Positions 34,244 to 45,564 of a stretch of 64,000 nucleotides of DNA are shown here, piece after piece. The position numbers and the translations under genes were made by a program. Location: assembly GCA_029204225.1 (NCBI GenBank), contig CM055107.1, positions 14,008,900-14,072,899 on the forward strand, given 5' to 3'. The notes under the pieces are model-generated. The model was given only the letters and a program-made list of their open reading frames with translations, did not search any database and was not told the DNA's origin. Each line of letters starts with the position of its first letter. Position 1 is the stretch's first letter. This DNA is from Diphasiastrum complanatum (lineage: Eukaryota; Streptophyta; Lycopodiopsida; Lycopodiales; Lycopodiaceae).

Positions 34244-34474
34244 CTTGGTCATGTTTGGAGCAAAGACCATGGCTATATTCCTTGCATTCATCTTATTATA
34301 AGCTTCCTCTTGAGAAACGTCAGCCATTAAATTTACAGCCCAATCTAACAACGCAGCTGGTGTCGGTGGCAGCAGCTTCACAAGCTCAACACACTCATTT
34401 TCGGTATGACACTGCATGACTTGCTCTGGTGTGAAAGTATCTAGCACACCTTTTGGTAATTCACGGAACCAAGC
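34244..34474 (-). CDS. RopGAP exon: core of the GAP domain
   Basis: 231 bp, 77 codons, between acceptor GACACAG and donor AAG|GTTTAC. Contains AWFRELPKGVLDTFTPEQVM, LVKLLPPTPAALLDWAVNLM and KMNARNIAMVFAPNMTK. The conserved Asn of MNARNIAMVFAPNM and the Lys-Ala-Trp-Phe-Arg-Glu-Leu-Pro junction are present, as required for Rop binding and GTP hydrolysis. Confidence 0.96.
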
Positions 34475-35169
34475 CTGTGTCCAAGGAGAAGTGATAGACA
34501 GACGTTAGTAAGCCAATAGTTTGACTTAAATCTAGACTCGATTAGCATCCTCCAACTTGCAGCATTAAATTAAATGGATCATTCTATAGCAAAGCGTGTT
34601 AAACATAACAGTAAAAATATTTTCTCTGCTTAGCTTCGTAGATAAACCCTCTCACACGAAATCACCCTGAATCCAATAGTATTCAAACCTTTTACAGACT
34701 GTTGAGATGCAAGCATTTGACGAAGCAAAAATTTTAGAGATGAATATTGCATTCATAGAGATAGTAAAAAAACAAAAGCTATCTAAGTACAATAATGTAC
34801 TCAATGAATGAGGGGCAAACTGCCGATAAGAAGAACAACAGGATGATCTGAAACAGCACACAAATAGAAACCACTCTTAACTGTTACACCTGTAGGACCA
34901 GTCTCTACTAACATATTACCTACAGTTGACAATAGCCTTCTAGCACCCCCACTTGATCAAGCACCTGTCATGGAAGATCTTGATCACATAAAATGAGAGC
35001 AAATTATTTTACTATAGTTTATATTGTCATGCATGATACTCACACAATATATGCCACACAAACATTGACCCCATGGTTCCTAGTAACTATCATACTATCA
35101 TGATTGGGCATGTTCTCGCGAAGCTATATGGTACTATACTTCAGTCTGCTGTGAGTTCAAAGGTGGAAA
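34475..35169 (-). other. RopGAP intron, 3' part without transposon
   Basis: Single-copy-looking intron sequence between the acceptor of the core exon and the LINE. It holds a pyrimidine-rich stretch before the acceptor on the minus strand. Confidence 0.5.
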
Positions 35170-36517
35170 CCAGGAGATTACATGCTTTGGGCCAGGCATG
35201 ATTCTGAGCCCATTATTCCACTACTGATCATATCTTCACTCTCCGGGCTTTGATTGAGGAAGCCAAGCACAGGAAAGAGAGGGTTTACTGATGTTTCGTA
35301 GACTTCAGGAAAGCCTTTGACTATGTCCCTCGCTCCTTGACTACGTGATCTTAGCTTCTCCACTGACATCATTCTGTCTATAATGGCTCTTTATGAGCGA
35401 GTTTTGAGATGTTTTTGACGTGGCAGTGGTATTTCTGAGCACATACGAAGCACCATTGGAGTGAAACAGGGTTTGTTCTCTTTCAGCTGTTCTTTAAGGA
35501 TTAGATATTGATAAGCTAGAGCGAGTCAGCTCATAGTGTGGTGATTCCGGTTGCAGACTTGGTGACATTCTGATCACCATTCTTCTTTATGTTGATGATG
35601 TGGTATTGATAATTGGTCTCCTCGACCAGAGAGGGGTTACAGTGGCAGTTGGATTGCTTGCATGATTTTTGTACCAGATAGGGCCTGGGGGTGAACATTG
35701 GGAAGACCAAGGTTATGGTCTTCAACACTTCTCGAGCCTTCATGCAGAGACAAGAGCTCACTTTTGATGGACAGAGGTGGTTTCATCATACACATATTTA
35801 GGGATACTTTTTTCTGGCCTCCAGATGCAGATAGGAGATATACGTAGATAGCACTTGCTTCATCACTTTGTCTTCATGATCAAGGCTAGAGATTGTCATG
35901 GTTTTCTCAGGCATCCCACTTCCTCATTGAGTCCTTTGATGTTTCCATTACAAAGCTTCCCTCGGGTACTCATCAAATCAGACGCTTTTTATATCGAGCA
36001 TATCTTGTTTGTACTTGGAGCCAACAGTTAGGAGTTAAGCCTAACTTCTACCGGACTCACTTCATTGAGCTAGACATAGCAAGGGTCCCAGTCCTGCCAC
36101 ATTATCTGGATTCAACTTTACCACACAGCCTCGTATTTACATTGGGCCATCTTTGTGTGTCTAGCTATTGAGACTGGATGATTCCATGGTACTCCTAGGG
36201 AGGAGTGGATTTGCCATATATGCTCTTTGGGCGAGGTGGAGTTTGAAGAGCATTTTATTTTGAGATGCCCTACTTATTATGAGATTAGAGGGAGATACTA
36301 CTGTCTATTTCGCGACATGCCCACCGCACTACGATCTTTCATATCATATGAGGACTCTCGATGTGTCGCACTTACGCTACCGGAGTTTTTAGTGCGAAGG
36401 GATCTATGTCAGACATGTCAGCATACTATTCCTCAACCTATGATTACTTCCTTCTTTTCTAGGAGATCACGACACTACCCAGAGCTTGTTGATGATGATG
36501 CTGATGAGGACGACATA
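35170..36517 (+). mobile_element. LINE (non-LTR retrotransposon) fragment, 5' part
   Basis: Relic with frame changes: CFVDFRKAFDYVPRS-like RT motif (about 35285-35340), GVKQG (35461), catalytic LLYVDDVVLI (about 35590), CLHDFC.R.GLGVNIGKTKVMVF (35660-35730), then the C-terminal domain at 36186-36517 with FHGTPREEWICHICSLGEVEFEEHF, ILRCPTYYEIRGRY and an acidic end DDDADEDD. The Cys/His pattern CHIC..H..C is typical of the LINE C-terminus. Gypsy-2 interrupts it at 36517; the remainder is at 41358. It lies antisense to RopGAP. Confidence 0.85.
36513..36517. repeat. Target-site duplication of Gypsy-2 (left)
   Basis: ACATA, repeated at 41353-41357 directly after the 3' LTR. Confidence 0.9.
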
Positions 36518-37033
36518 TGTTACGGCCCTAATGGGGAGTTTGCACCATTGGGGGGCTGCCTTAGATATAGGGGCCAGGCCTAATTTGGACAATAGCTAAG
36601 TAGGACCTTAGGTTATGCCTGCATGCAGTATAGGCATGTGTGTTGCATCCTAGTATGGGATAGGATGTACATGCACTATGTCTATGCATGGGTCTTTGCT
36701 ATTGTGAGTTAGGGGTGCTTACATGCAGTGGACATGCATGGGAGTTAGGCATGAGTTGATAGCACGCTTACATGTGGATTCATTGCATGGACAGGCAGGG
36801 GAGGGGCTTCTCTCTATATATACCCACTCCTGTGTCCATTTGATTCATTGAGAGTTTGCGGCTGTTATGCTGTCGAATTGGTAAGCGCTTTCTATCATAG
36901 TGATTTGCCATACTCCCTAGTGCTCGGGGGCTAGATCGGATAGTCTAGGATTGGTTGGGTCGGTTTCGTCCACTGCATCCCTTATTGTGTTTTTAACGCT
37001 CATTCTCTATTGGAGGTCTTGGGGGACGTTATA
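36518..37033 (+). repeat. 5' LTR of Gypsy-2
   Basis: TGTTACGGCC..GGACGTTATA. Contains a TATA region CTCTATATATACCC (about 36812) and several ATGCATG motifs. Pairs with 40836-41352. Confidence 0.95.
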
Positions 37034-37034
37034 T

Positions 37035-37047
37035 TGGTATCAGAGCA
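37035..37047 (+). other. Primer-binding site of Gypsy-2
   Basis: TGGTATCAGAGCA, one base after the LTR, complementary to initiator Met-tRNA. Confidence 0.9.
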
Positions 37048-38262
37048 GCCAATTGGAGCTTTTGAGCAGCTCGATATGGACCAAAGTGTGTGGAATTGTG
37101 TCATCAGAAATTCGTGAAAATTTGGTAAATCGGTGGTCTCCCAAGTAGGTGTTTTGCCTTATTTTGGTTGAATCGATTTGTTAAGATTTTTAGGATTGTT
37201 GACATGATTTCAGTTTCTGGATTGTACATGGAGTGGTGACTGCTGTTTTTTCCTGTTTCGGTTCTTGGTTTGAAAGCAAAACAGTGGTTGCATGGGGCTT
37301 CGGAATCTACTTCCCGGATTAGGATGTTTGATGAAGCTTGCTGCAGATTGTTTAATGAGCAAGGTGTTGGTGTGTGGTTTAGAAGGGTAGTTTTAAATCA
37401 TGCATAGCATGCACTGGATTTATGCTCTAAATTCAGTAGATTGTGTGTTGAACTGCAATTTACTAGAAAGCTTTCTTATGAAACCAATAAGAACTGTGGA
37501 ACAGTATGGAAAAAGAAAAGAAACAGTCTAATCTACCAAAGCTTCATGAAGCTGTCTACCAATGAATCTATTCTTTTATTCTCTATGCATGCAAAAGAGT
37601 CTGAGGACTGCTTTATATTTGAAGCCTGTCTTTGGTGTAAACCCTGTTGCATGTAGAAGATATGAAGAGAACTAGCTTCTGAAGCGTAAACCCCTGCTGC
37701 GCTGCAAGAGATCTGTCGGTAGTAGGGCTATTGGTGGGCGGCCATGGTGCCATTAAACCCCGTTCTTCTTTCTTTAACCTGCAAAGAAGTAGAAACCCTG
37801 ATTCTAAACCAATGAATCCACAAAAACCGCATGGCTGTGGGCGCTATCGAGCGTCTCAAGAGGAGCGCTGTAATTCCAGGATGGGAGCAGCTGCAGGTCC
37901 GGGGAGGGAGAGGCGCGTTAGCCTCTGTTCGGGCGCGCTGACTCTCTCACTCGCTCTCTCTCTCGCTCTCCCTCTCTCTCTCTCTCGGCGGTGGATCCGA
38001 CCCTCTGCTCGCGATCTGGCTCTCGGGCTGGAGGGCGCGAGTTAGGTGAAGATGAGGGGGGGGGGCCTTTTTAAAAAAAAAAAAACATGCAAATCATTTT
38101 TTTGTGGAATGCCAAATTTGTGGTGGGTTGCATGTTGGATTTTAGGGGCACCCATGTGGGAATTTAGAGATTCGGTTTCTGGATTGAGTTGGACAAAAAT
38201 TGGGTTTGTGAAATTATGGGTTCTTAGGGCATTTTTTTTGTTCCTAAGTCGAAATTTCGTTT

Positions 38263-38805
38263 ATGTGCGTGAATTACAAGGGGTTGAATAAAGTTACCAT
38301 TAAGAATAAGTATCCTCTACCTAGGAAGGACGATTTGGTTGATCGTTTGGGTGGAGCTAGATATTTTTCTAAAATTGACTTGCGAACTGGTTATCATTTG
38401 ATTCAAATTCATCCAAGAGATGTGTCTAAGATCCGGCCACTTTCCAGCAAATGATGAACGACTTGTTTCGTCCATATTCTGGAAAGTTTGTTGTAGTGGT
38501 TTTAGATAATATACTCATCTTTAGTAAAACACTCAAAGAGCATAAGAAGCATCTTAGGATTATCTTGAGGATTTTAAGACAGGAGAAGCTTTATGCTAAA
38601 GAGTCGAAGTGTGAATTCTTTAAGAAAGAATTGTTATATCTGGGTCATGTTATATCCTTGAAGGGAATTATGATAGATCGGGAAAAGATTAAAACAATTC
38701 TGGAATGGCCAATTTCTAAAACAGTGAGAGAACTTAAATCTTTTTTGGGGTTTACAGTTTTCTTCCGTAGATTCATCTTGGATTATTCGTTGATTGTTGC
38801 ACTTC
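38263..38805 (+). pseudogene. Gypsy-2 reverse transcriptase remnant
   Basis: Begins inside RT ([40 protein letters not shown]). A short deletion after DVSKIR removes the usual MPFGLTNAP region and shifts the frame into [14 protein letters not shown]. The catalytic box reads VVVLDNILIFSK: the second Asp of the FLDD motif is Asn, which would abolish polymerase activity. Continues KCEFFKKELLYLGHVIS. Confidence 0.92.
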
Positions 38806-39461
38806 TCAACAATGCGTTGAAGGGGATAATTACTCGAAAGGGTAGGCCGAGTCCACCTCTCGTGTGGAATGAGACATTGGATGCAAGTTTTAATAAACTC
38901 AAAGAACTAATTGTCTCAGCACCAATATTGATCATAGCAAATCTGGATAAACCTTTTCTGGTTAAAGTGGATGCTAGTGATTATGCGGTTGGTGCAGTTA
39001 TGTTACAAGAGGGGAGGCCAGTTGCTTTTGAGAGTAAGAAATTGTCTGATGCACAGACTAGATATACAACTCAAGAAAAAGAACTGTTTGCGGTGGTGCA
39101 TGCGTTGAAAACATGGAGACACTATTTATATGGTAATCAATTTATAGTATGCTCAGATCACCAACCATTAAAGTATTTCTGTAATCAGAAAGACCTTAGG
39201 GGTCGAAAGGCTCGATGGGATAAGCTAATGAAAGAATTCGACTTTGATTTGAGATATATTAAAGGATCGTCAAATCAAGTGGCGTATGCCTTAAGTCGGA
39301 TTGCAGAGGTGAATGAGTTGTCGTTCACAGAGATCACTACTGATTTCTATCTTTCATTTCGAGGTCTTTATGAACAAGATTCTCAGTTGGACCTATATGG
39401 CAAAGAGTTCCGAATGGCTCTCAATCGCGAACTGATTTGCAAGGTGATCAGTTGGTTGTGA
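38806..39461 (+). pseudogene. Gypsy-2 RT connection and RNase H
   Basis: Open in the same frame as the preceding segment: FLVKVDASDYAVGAVMLQ (first RNase H Asp), ARYTTQEKELFAVVHALKTWRHYLYG (Glu), VCSDHQPLKYF (Asp) and ALSRIAEV at the end. Key RNase H residues are kept; one residue of the VADALSR motif is changed (VAYALSR). Confidence 0.92.
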
Positions 39462-40406
39462 AAGATAAGAAGGTAGTGGATGATTTTTCCATTCGGAATG
39501 GGATTTTGTTCCTAAGGGGAAAAGTGTGTGTACCAGGAGTGGATGCATTAAAAAAGGAAATTTTATTTGAATGTCATGACGCACCTTGTGCTGGGCATCC
39601 AGCCAGGTATACAACGTACGTTAGATTTGGTACGAAGGGACTTTTTTTGGCCAAAGCTGAAACCTTTCGTAGAATCTTATGTGTTGAACTGTGATCAATG
39701 CCAGCAGAATAAAGCAGAGCGCTTAAAGGCTGGTGGACTATTACATCCATTGGATATTCCTTCTAAACGTTGGAATAGTATTTCGATGGACTTTGTAGTT
39801 GGTTTACCGAGGATGAATAAACAGAATGATGCGATTTGGGTCATAGTTGATCGGTTAACAAAATTGGCTACGTTCATTCCGGTAAAGACTACAATTAAAG
39901 CGTCTGATTTAGCTCAAGTGTTTGTTGAAAGTTTGTTCAGGCTATATGGCTTGCCATCTAACATTGTTAGTGATCGTGATCCTAAGTTTACAGGCCGATT
40001 TTGGACAACAGTATTTGAAAAGCTTGAGACATCTTTGAGCATGGGTTCTACTGATCATCCGGAATCCGATGGTCAGACTGAGAGGACTAATCAGACGATG
40101 GAACAAATGCTTCATGCATACGTTTCACTTAGGCAATCTCAGTGGGAAAAGTATCTTCCATTGATTGAGTTTGCTTATAACAGTAGTAAGCATTCGGCTA
40201 CTGGCTATAGTCCGTTTATGCTTATGTATGAATTTCAGCCTAGATCTTCGATAACAGTTGAAACTGAGTCGATTAAAGTTCAAAAAGTAGCAGATTTCTT
40301 GGGTGAAATGCAAGAAATGTTACAGTTAGCACGTGAAAATGTTCTAAGTGCCCAGGATCGGGTAAGACATTATGCTAATCTGAAAAGATCGCCTCGAAAG
40401 TTTTAA
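39437..40406 (+). pseudogene. Gypsy-2 integrase
   Basis: Zinc-binding HHCC part (ECHDAPCAGHP, CDQCQQNKAERL) with a frameshift near 39600, then the catalytic core: SMDFVVGLPRMNKQNDAIW, SDRDPKFTGRF (Asp) and HPESDGQTERTNQTME (Glu), followed by EFAYNSSKHSATGYSPFMLMY. A stop at 40404 separates the C-terminal part. The triad is complete. Confidence 0.93.
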
Positions 40407-40806
40407 GTTGGAAATTGGGTGTATCTTAGAATTCCGAAGGATTCTAAGGTAATGCGCACTGGGAAGCATTACAAACTGTCTGTTGGGTACAGTGGACCTT
40501 ATAGAATCTTGAAAAAGATTGGATCTTTAGCTTACCGATTAGAGTTACTAGAGGGAACCAAGGCTCATCCTGTGTTTCATGTAAGTCGTCTGAAGATGAG
40601 TTTACATGAGGGAGATCATGTTGGTTCTAGTACTTATCTGAGAGGATTCCTTTAGAACCTGAAAAGATTCTTGATACTAGATCCAAGCGATTGCGAAATC
40701 GGAATGCTATTGAGCATCTGGTTCGTTGAAAAGGATATTCTGATGATGAGGATTCATGGGAACTAGAAGGTAATCTAAGGAAGAGTTTCCCGGACTTTGA
40801 GTTCTG
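40407..40806 (+). pseudogene. Gypsy-2 integrase C-terminus and chromodomain remnant
   Basis: VGNWVYLRIPKDSKVM..YSGPYRILKKIGSLAYRLEL..VFHVSRLKMS, then after a frame change EPEKILDTRSKRLRNR..HLVR*KGYSDDEDSWELEGNL. The last block is the chromodomain of chromoviruses, which tethers integration to marked chromatin; it contains an in-frame stop. Confidence 0.85.
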
Positions 40807-40835
40807 AGGACAAAACTAAAATAAGGGGGGAGGTA

Positions 40836-41352
40836 TGTTACGGCCCTGATGGGGGCTTTGAACCATTGGGGGGCTGCCTTAGATATAGGGGCCAGGCCTA
40901 ATTTGGACACTAGCTAAGTAGGACCTTAGGCTATGCCTGCATGCAATATAGACATGTGTGTTGCATCCTAGTATGGGATAGGATTTACGTGCACACTGTC
41001 TATGCATGGGTCTTTGCTATTGTGAGTTAGGGGTGCCTACATGCAGTGGACATGCATGGGAGTTAGGCATGAGTTGATAGCACGCTTACATGTGGATTCA
41101 TTTCATGAACAGGCAGGGGAGGGGCTTCTCTCTATATATACCCACGCCTGTGTCCATTTGATTCATTGAGAGTTTGCGGCCGTTATGCTGTCGGATTGGT
41201 AAGCGCTTCCTATCATAGTGATTTGTCATACTCCCTAGTGCTCGAGGGCTAGATCGGACGGTCTAGGACTGGTTGGGTCGGTTTCGTCCACTGCACTCCC
41301 TTATTGTGTTCTTAACGCTCATTCTCTATTGGAGGTCTTGGGGGACGTTATA
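40836..41352 (+). repeat. 3' LTR of Gypsy-2
   Basis: 517 bp, preceded by the polypurine tract AAGGGGGGAGG. Followed by the duplication ACATA (41353-41357) and the LINE tail. Confidence 0.95.
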
Positions 41353-41357
41353 ACATA

Positions 41358-41865
<508 letters not shown>

Positions 41866-42223
41866 TGTTACGAGCTCGTGACCAGTGCTGAACCCTAGAT
41901 AACACAGATAGGTTAGATACCACAGTCAGGGTCGTGTCCAGTGTACACGACCAACAGGGCAAGACAGTGTGAGTAGTGTGCCCCAGCACGGTCCATAGCC
42001 ATGGCAGGCCTAACACAGTCTAGGGACCCTGTCAGCAGGACAGGGCCCCCAGTTGGGTCCCGATGTGCAGTCGGCCACGTCAGTGACACGGGGCTGACAC
42101 TTGGCAGCCACATGCTACCAGTCCTCACATTGGGCTAGGAGGGGCTTACTCTATATCAGGGAGTAGGCAAGGTTGGGTGGATCAGTTAGTGTTTGCCCTA
42201 CTATGGTGTTAGGAACTATTACA
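41866..42223 (+). repeat. 5' LTR of Gypsy-1
   Basis: TGTTACGAGC..GGAACTATTACA, 358 bp, with a TATA-like ACTCTATATCAG (about 42149). Same family as the LTRs at 48956-49313 and 53033-53390. Confidence 0.96.
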
Positions 42224-42224
42224 C

Positions 42225-42238
42225 TGGTATCAGAGCCA
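42225..42238 (+). other. Primer-binding site of Gypsy-1
   Basis: TGGTATCAGAGCCA, one base after the LTR. Confidence 0.92.
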
Positions 42239-43024
42239 TCCCCATCTTTGGGAGCTTAGTGGCAGCAGTGGAGAAAGCTATCAGAGGATAGGAAAACTCT
42301 CTCAATTTCTCAGAACGAATTAGAAGAGGAGAATCGCTGTAGATGCAGCCTTCAAACCTTTGAATTTCACTGAGAAATTATAGTGTTAAGGAGTCAGATT
42401 CCTTGTAGAGGTAACTCGCTGGAAAGGCAGTTGTTCATCACTGAGTTCAGAGGGTTCTCTACAGATTTCCCAGCGGAAATAGAGTAGGATATAGCGAGTA
42501 CATCCATCGCTGTACATACAGGGACCTACCTCTGTTTTCAAAGTGGAATTTCAGTAGATTTGAGCGGATTTTAAGCTGATATTTCCCAACAGGGCCAGCG
42601 CTGGACAGAGAAGAGGGAGGGTGAAGTTTTGCCCTTCTTTTCAGAGATTTTTCGGGTATTTTTCAGAACCAGCACAGAAGCTGTCACATCAGCGAGGGGG
42701 GGAGAGCAAAAATAATTCAGATCTTTTGCATTTTTTCCGCCTCCTATTCAGATTTCTCAGAGCCACAGGTCTGCTAGCAAGCCAGCGAGCTATTCTAGTC
42801 AAGTAACCGGAAATTTGGTACCATTTTGGAGCTTCAAACTGGGATTTTGCGGACAGCAGGTCTGAAATTTTGCATAAAAGAGCTGAGAGGGTTCCTCTTC
42901 GTATTTTCTTTGGAAGTACAGTCCTCAAAAACAGCTAAGTCATCTTTCCCTCTTCGTACAGTTGTAAATTAGTCTTTCTGACTTTTTTTTCAGAAGTTAA
43001 GGTACCTCTCTTTCAGCTCTGAAA

Positions 43025-43950
43025 ATGACCACTCCTCAGGGACCTGATCAACCCCTGGAGAGAGGCATCGACGAACTTGAAACAAAAGCCTTGGCTTACA
43101 GTAAAGGGAAAGAACCTATGGAAATGGAAGAACAGGAACAGTTTGCCGAAGAACTCGACGAATTGGTTACCAAGGAGCAGTTTCTCCACTTGGTAACAGA
43201 AGTGGATGAACTAAAGTTGGCATTAGCCAATTTCAAGTCCAGTGTGGACGACTCGTTCGCTGAACTCAAAGGTTTGATTTTGAGTTCCGCGAAAGGAAGC
43301 CTTCCCTCCACTTCTCAGTTATCCCCTTCTCCACTTCCATCAGTTTCGGGTGAGACTTTGCGGTCTCACCCCAGTGTTTTTAAAGATTTAAAGCCTCCTA
43401 CTTTTATTGGGGAAGAGAAGGATAGAAACGCAGATATTCTACAACCTTCCTCAGCAAATGGAAGAACATTCATGCTCTTAAACAGACCCCTGACCATTTG
43501 CAAGCAATTGAGGCCACTCTTTCCTTAGGGCCCATGGCCTATAGGTGGTGGTTAAATCTCCAGGAGACTGGGCAGACTCCTCGGTCATGGAAAGCTTTTG
43601 AAGAAGCTTTCCTAAGAGAATTCCTACCAGAAAATGAACTTGATAAAGCCTGGGAAGCCTGGGAAAGAACAGTGATGGACAAGTCCCTAATCCAATATAT
43701 CTCATAGTACCGAGAAGCAATTTTAAAGATTAAAAATATGGATGATTATCAGAAAATCAGGGGATTTGTCCGTGGCCTCAAAGATGAATATAAAGTAGAG
43801 GTCCAGAGAAACTCGCCTACTACCCTTGAGCAAGCTCTCAAATATGCTCAAATCTATGATGATTCAGTGGGTAGGAAGAGGGCGAAACAGCAGCCCCTTT
43901 CTGAGCAGCCTCCTCAGAAAGACTTTCAATTTAAAAAGAATTTTTAAAAA
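43025..43950 (+). pseudogene. Gypsy-1 gag
   Basis: Starts MTTPQGPDQPLERGIDELET with an acidic coiled-coil-like N-terminus (EMEEQEQFAEELDE..), then PPTFIGEEKDR. A small deletion/frameshift at about 43440 is followed by the capsid block KWKNIHALKQTPDHLQAIEA, AYRWWLNLQETGQ, FLREFLPENELDKAWEAWE, a stop (43707) and MDDYQKIRGFVRGLKDEYK. The same protein is seen on the minus strand in Gypsy-3 (52137-51568), allowing the breaks to be located. The leader at 42239-43024 shows no frame. Confidence 0.93.
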
Positions 43951-44029
43951 GAAAGAAAGAACATAAATTTAAAAGTGAAGCTCCTCAGAAACGCCCTTCA
44001 CTCATACAGCCCTTAAAACCAGAAGATTT

Positions 44030-44722
44030 TGAGAAAGCCAAACAAGAACGTTTGTGCTCTGTGTGTATGGGCAAGGGACACACAGTCAGACAGTGTCCCA
44101 AGGGGCCTTTCACTAAAAAAGATAAAAAAGATAAGAAACAAGTTCATCTTGTTCAGACTGTAAGTTTCCCCAGTGACTCGGCAGCTTCCGAGATCAAAGT
44201 GTATCATGAAGATCATGAACACTGTTGCCAGCTGACCTCTACAATGCTAGCGAGATCCTTCAGCTTTGGGCCGCATGAACTAGTACGTATGCATGGGAAA
44301 GTTGGTAACCAGTCAGTAAGAGTTATGGTTGATGATGGGGCAACTTAGCTAAGGGTGAAGATAAAAAAATCTGGAAAACTATGGTAAGTAACTTAAATCT
44401 TGGTATTCAGGGGTACCAAGATGAAATAAATTTTCAAATAATGCACCTGGATCGCACAAACATTGTTCTCGGGAGAGATTGGCTCTACAGTTTAGGACCT
44501 TCCCTCCACAGAAACTATCAGGAAAACACCCTCAGCTTTCAGCATAAAGGCCGAGAGATCCAGTTGCATGGGGAGCATGATGTTCCCAACAGTCCTATGG
44601 TCTGCAGTTCAGAGCTCTATCAGCTAATCGGAGACGACGACCATCAGGTATTCTTATGTGACTTTCAGTTTATTCCTGAAGTTCTATTTCTAGTTCTATA
44701 CAGCAGAAAATCAGTAAATTAA
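44030..44722 (+). pseudogene. Gypsy-1 zinc knuckle and protease
   Basis: Zinc knuckle CSVCMGKGHTVRQC (about 44055), a Lys-rich linker, then the protease: RVMVDDGAT (DSGA-type, Ser changed to Asp), a stop at 44348 and, after a short break, DRTNIVLGRDWLYSLGPSLHRNY, the flap-to-end region. The altered active-site loop and stop indicate loss of function. Confidence 0.87.
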
Positions 44723-45564
44723 AAACTTTATTGTCTAAATTTAAAGATGTTTTTCTTGAAGATTTGCCACATGGTTTGACACCTAGCAGAGAGGTAGATC
44801 ATGTAATAAACCTAGTACCAGGTACAGCATCTGTTTCTAAACCTCCGTATCGGGTCAGCCAAACAACGGACGAAGAAATAACTAGGCAGTTAACAGAGTA
44901 TCTTGGGAAAGGCCAAATTCAGACCAGTAGTTCACCATGGGCCTCACCAGTCCTTTTGGTGAAAAAGAAAGAGGGGTCTATGCGTCTTTGCGTAGATTAC
45001 AGAGCCCTCAATAAAGTCACAATAAGGAATAAATACCCTATGCCTCGGGCAGACGAGCTCGACGGGGCTAAATTTTTCAATAAAATAGACCTCATATCGG
45101 GATATCATCAAGTCCGTATAAAATCGGAAGATGTCTCGAAAACAGCTTTAGGACTCGTCACGGTCATTATGAGTTTAAGGTGATGCCATTTGGGCTCACA
45201 AATGCTCCAGCTACCTTTATGACCTTGATGAACAGTGTCCTCAGACCATACTTGGGTAAGCTTGTAGTCGTATTTTTAGATGACATCCTCGTCTACAGTA
45301 AAACGAGGAAGGAGCATCTAAAACACCTCAGAAAGGTGTTTCGACTGCTCAGAAAGCATAAGCTTTATGCTAAACAATCCAAGTGTGAATTCTTCGTTGA
45401 AGAAGTAACATATTTGGGTCACATTATCTCGTCAGATGGGATTAAGATGGACCCAAATAAGGTTAAAGCCATACTCAGTTGGTTGAGACCTCAGAACTTC
45501 AAATCTTTCTTGGTTTGGCGGGATACTACAGACGATTTGTCAAGGAATATGCTCAGATAGCAGT
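44723..45564 (+). pseudogene. Gypsy-1 reverse transcriptase
   Basis: [73 protein letters not shown]; a frameshift at about 45165, then [17 protein letters not shown] and an intact catalytic box [34 protein letters not shown]. The frame breaks again after about 45490, and the sequence is cut at 45564 by an unrelated insert. Confidence 0.93.

Larger units (their letters stand above)
36518..41352 (+). mobile_element. Gypsy-2: 4.8-kb Ty3/gypsy chromovirus lacking gag
   Basis: Two LTRs of about 516 bp (36518-37033 and 40836-41352), primer-binding site, a non-coding leader of about 1.2 kb, RT, RNase H, integrase, a chromodomain remnant and a polypurine tract, with a 5-bp duplication ACATA. No gag or protease is found between 37048 and 38260, where there is instead C/T-rich and G/A-homopolymer sequence. 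The LTRs differ at a few percent of positions by eye, so it is older than Copia-C. Inserted in the LINE. Confidence 0.95.
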
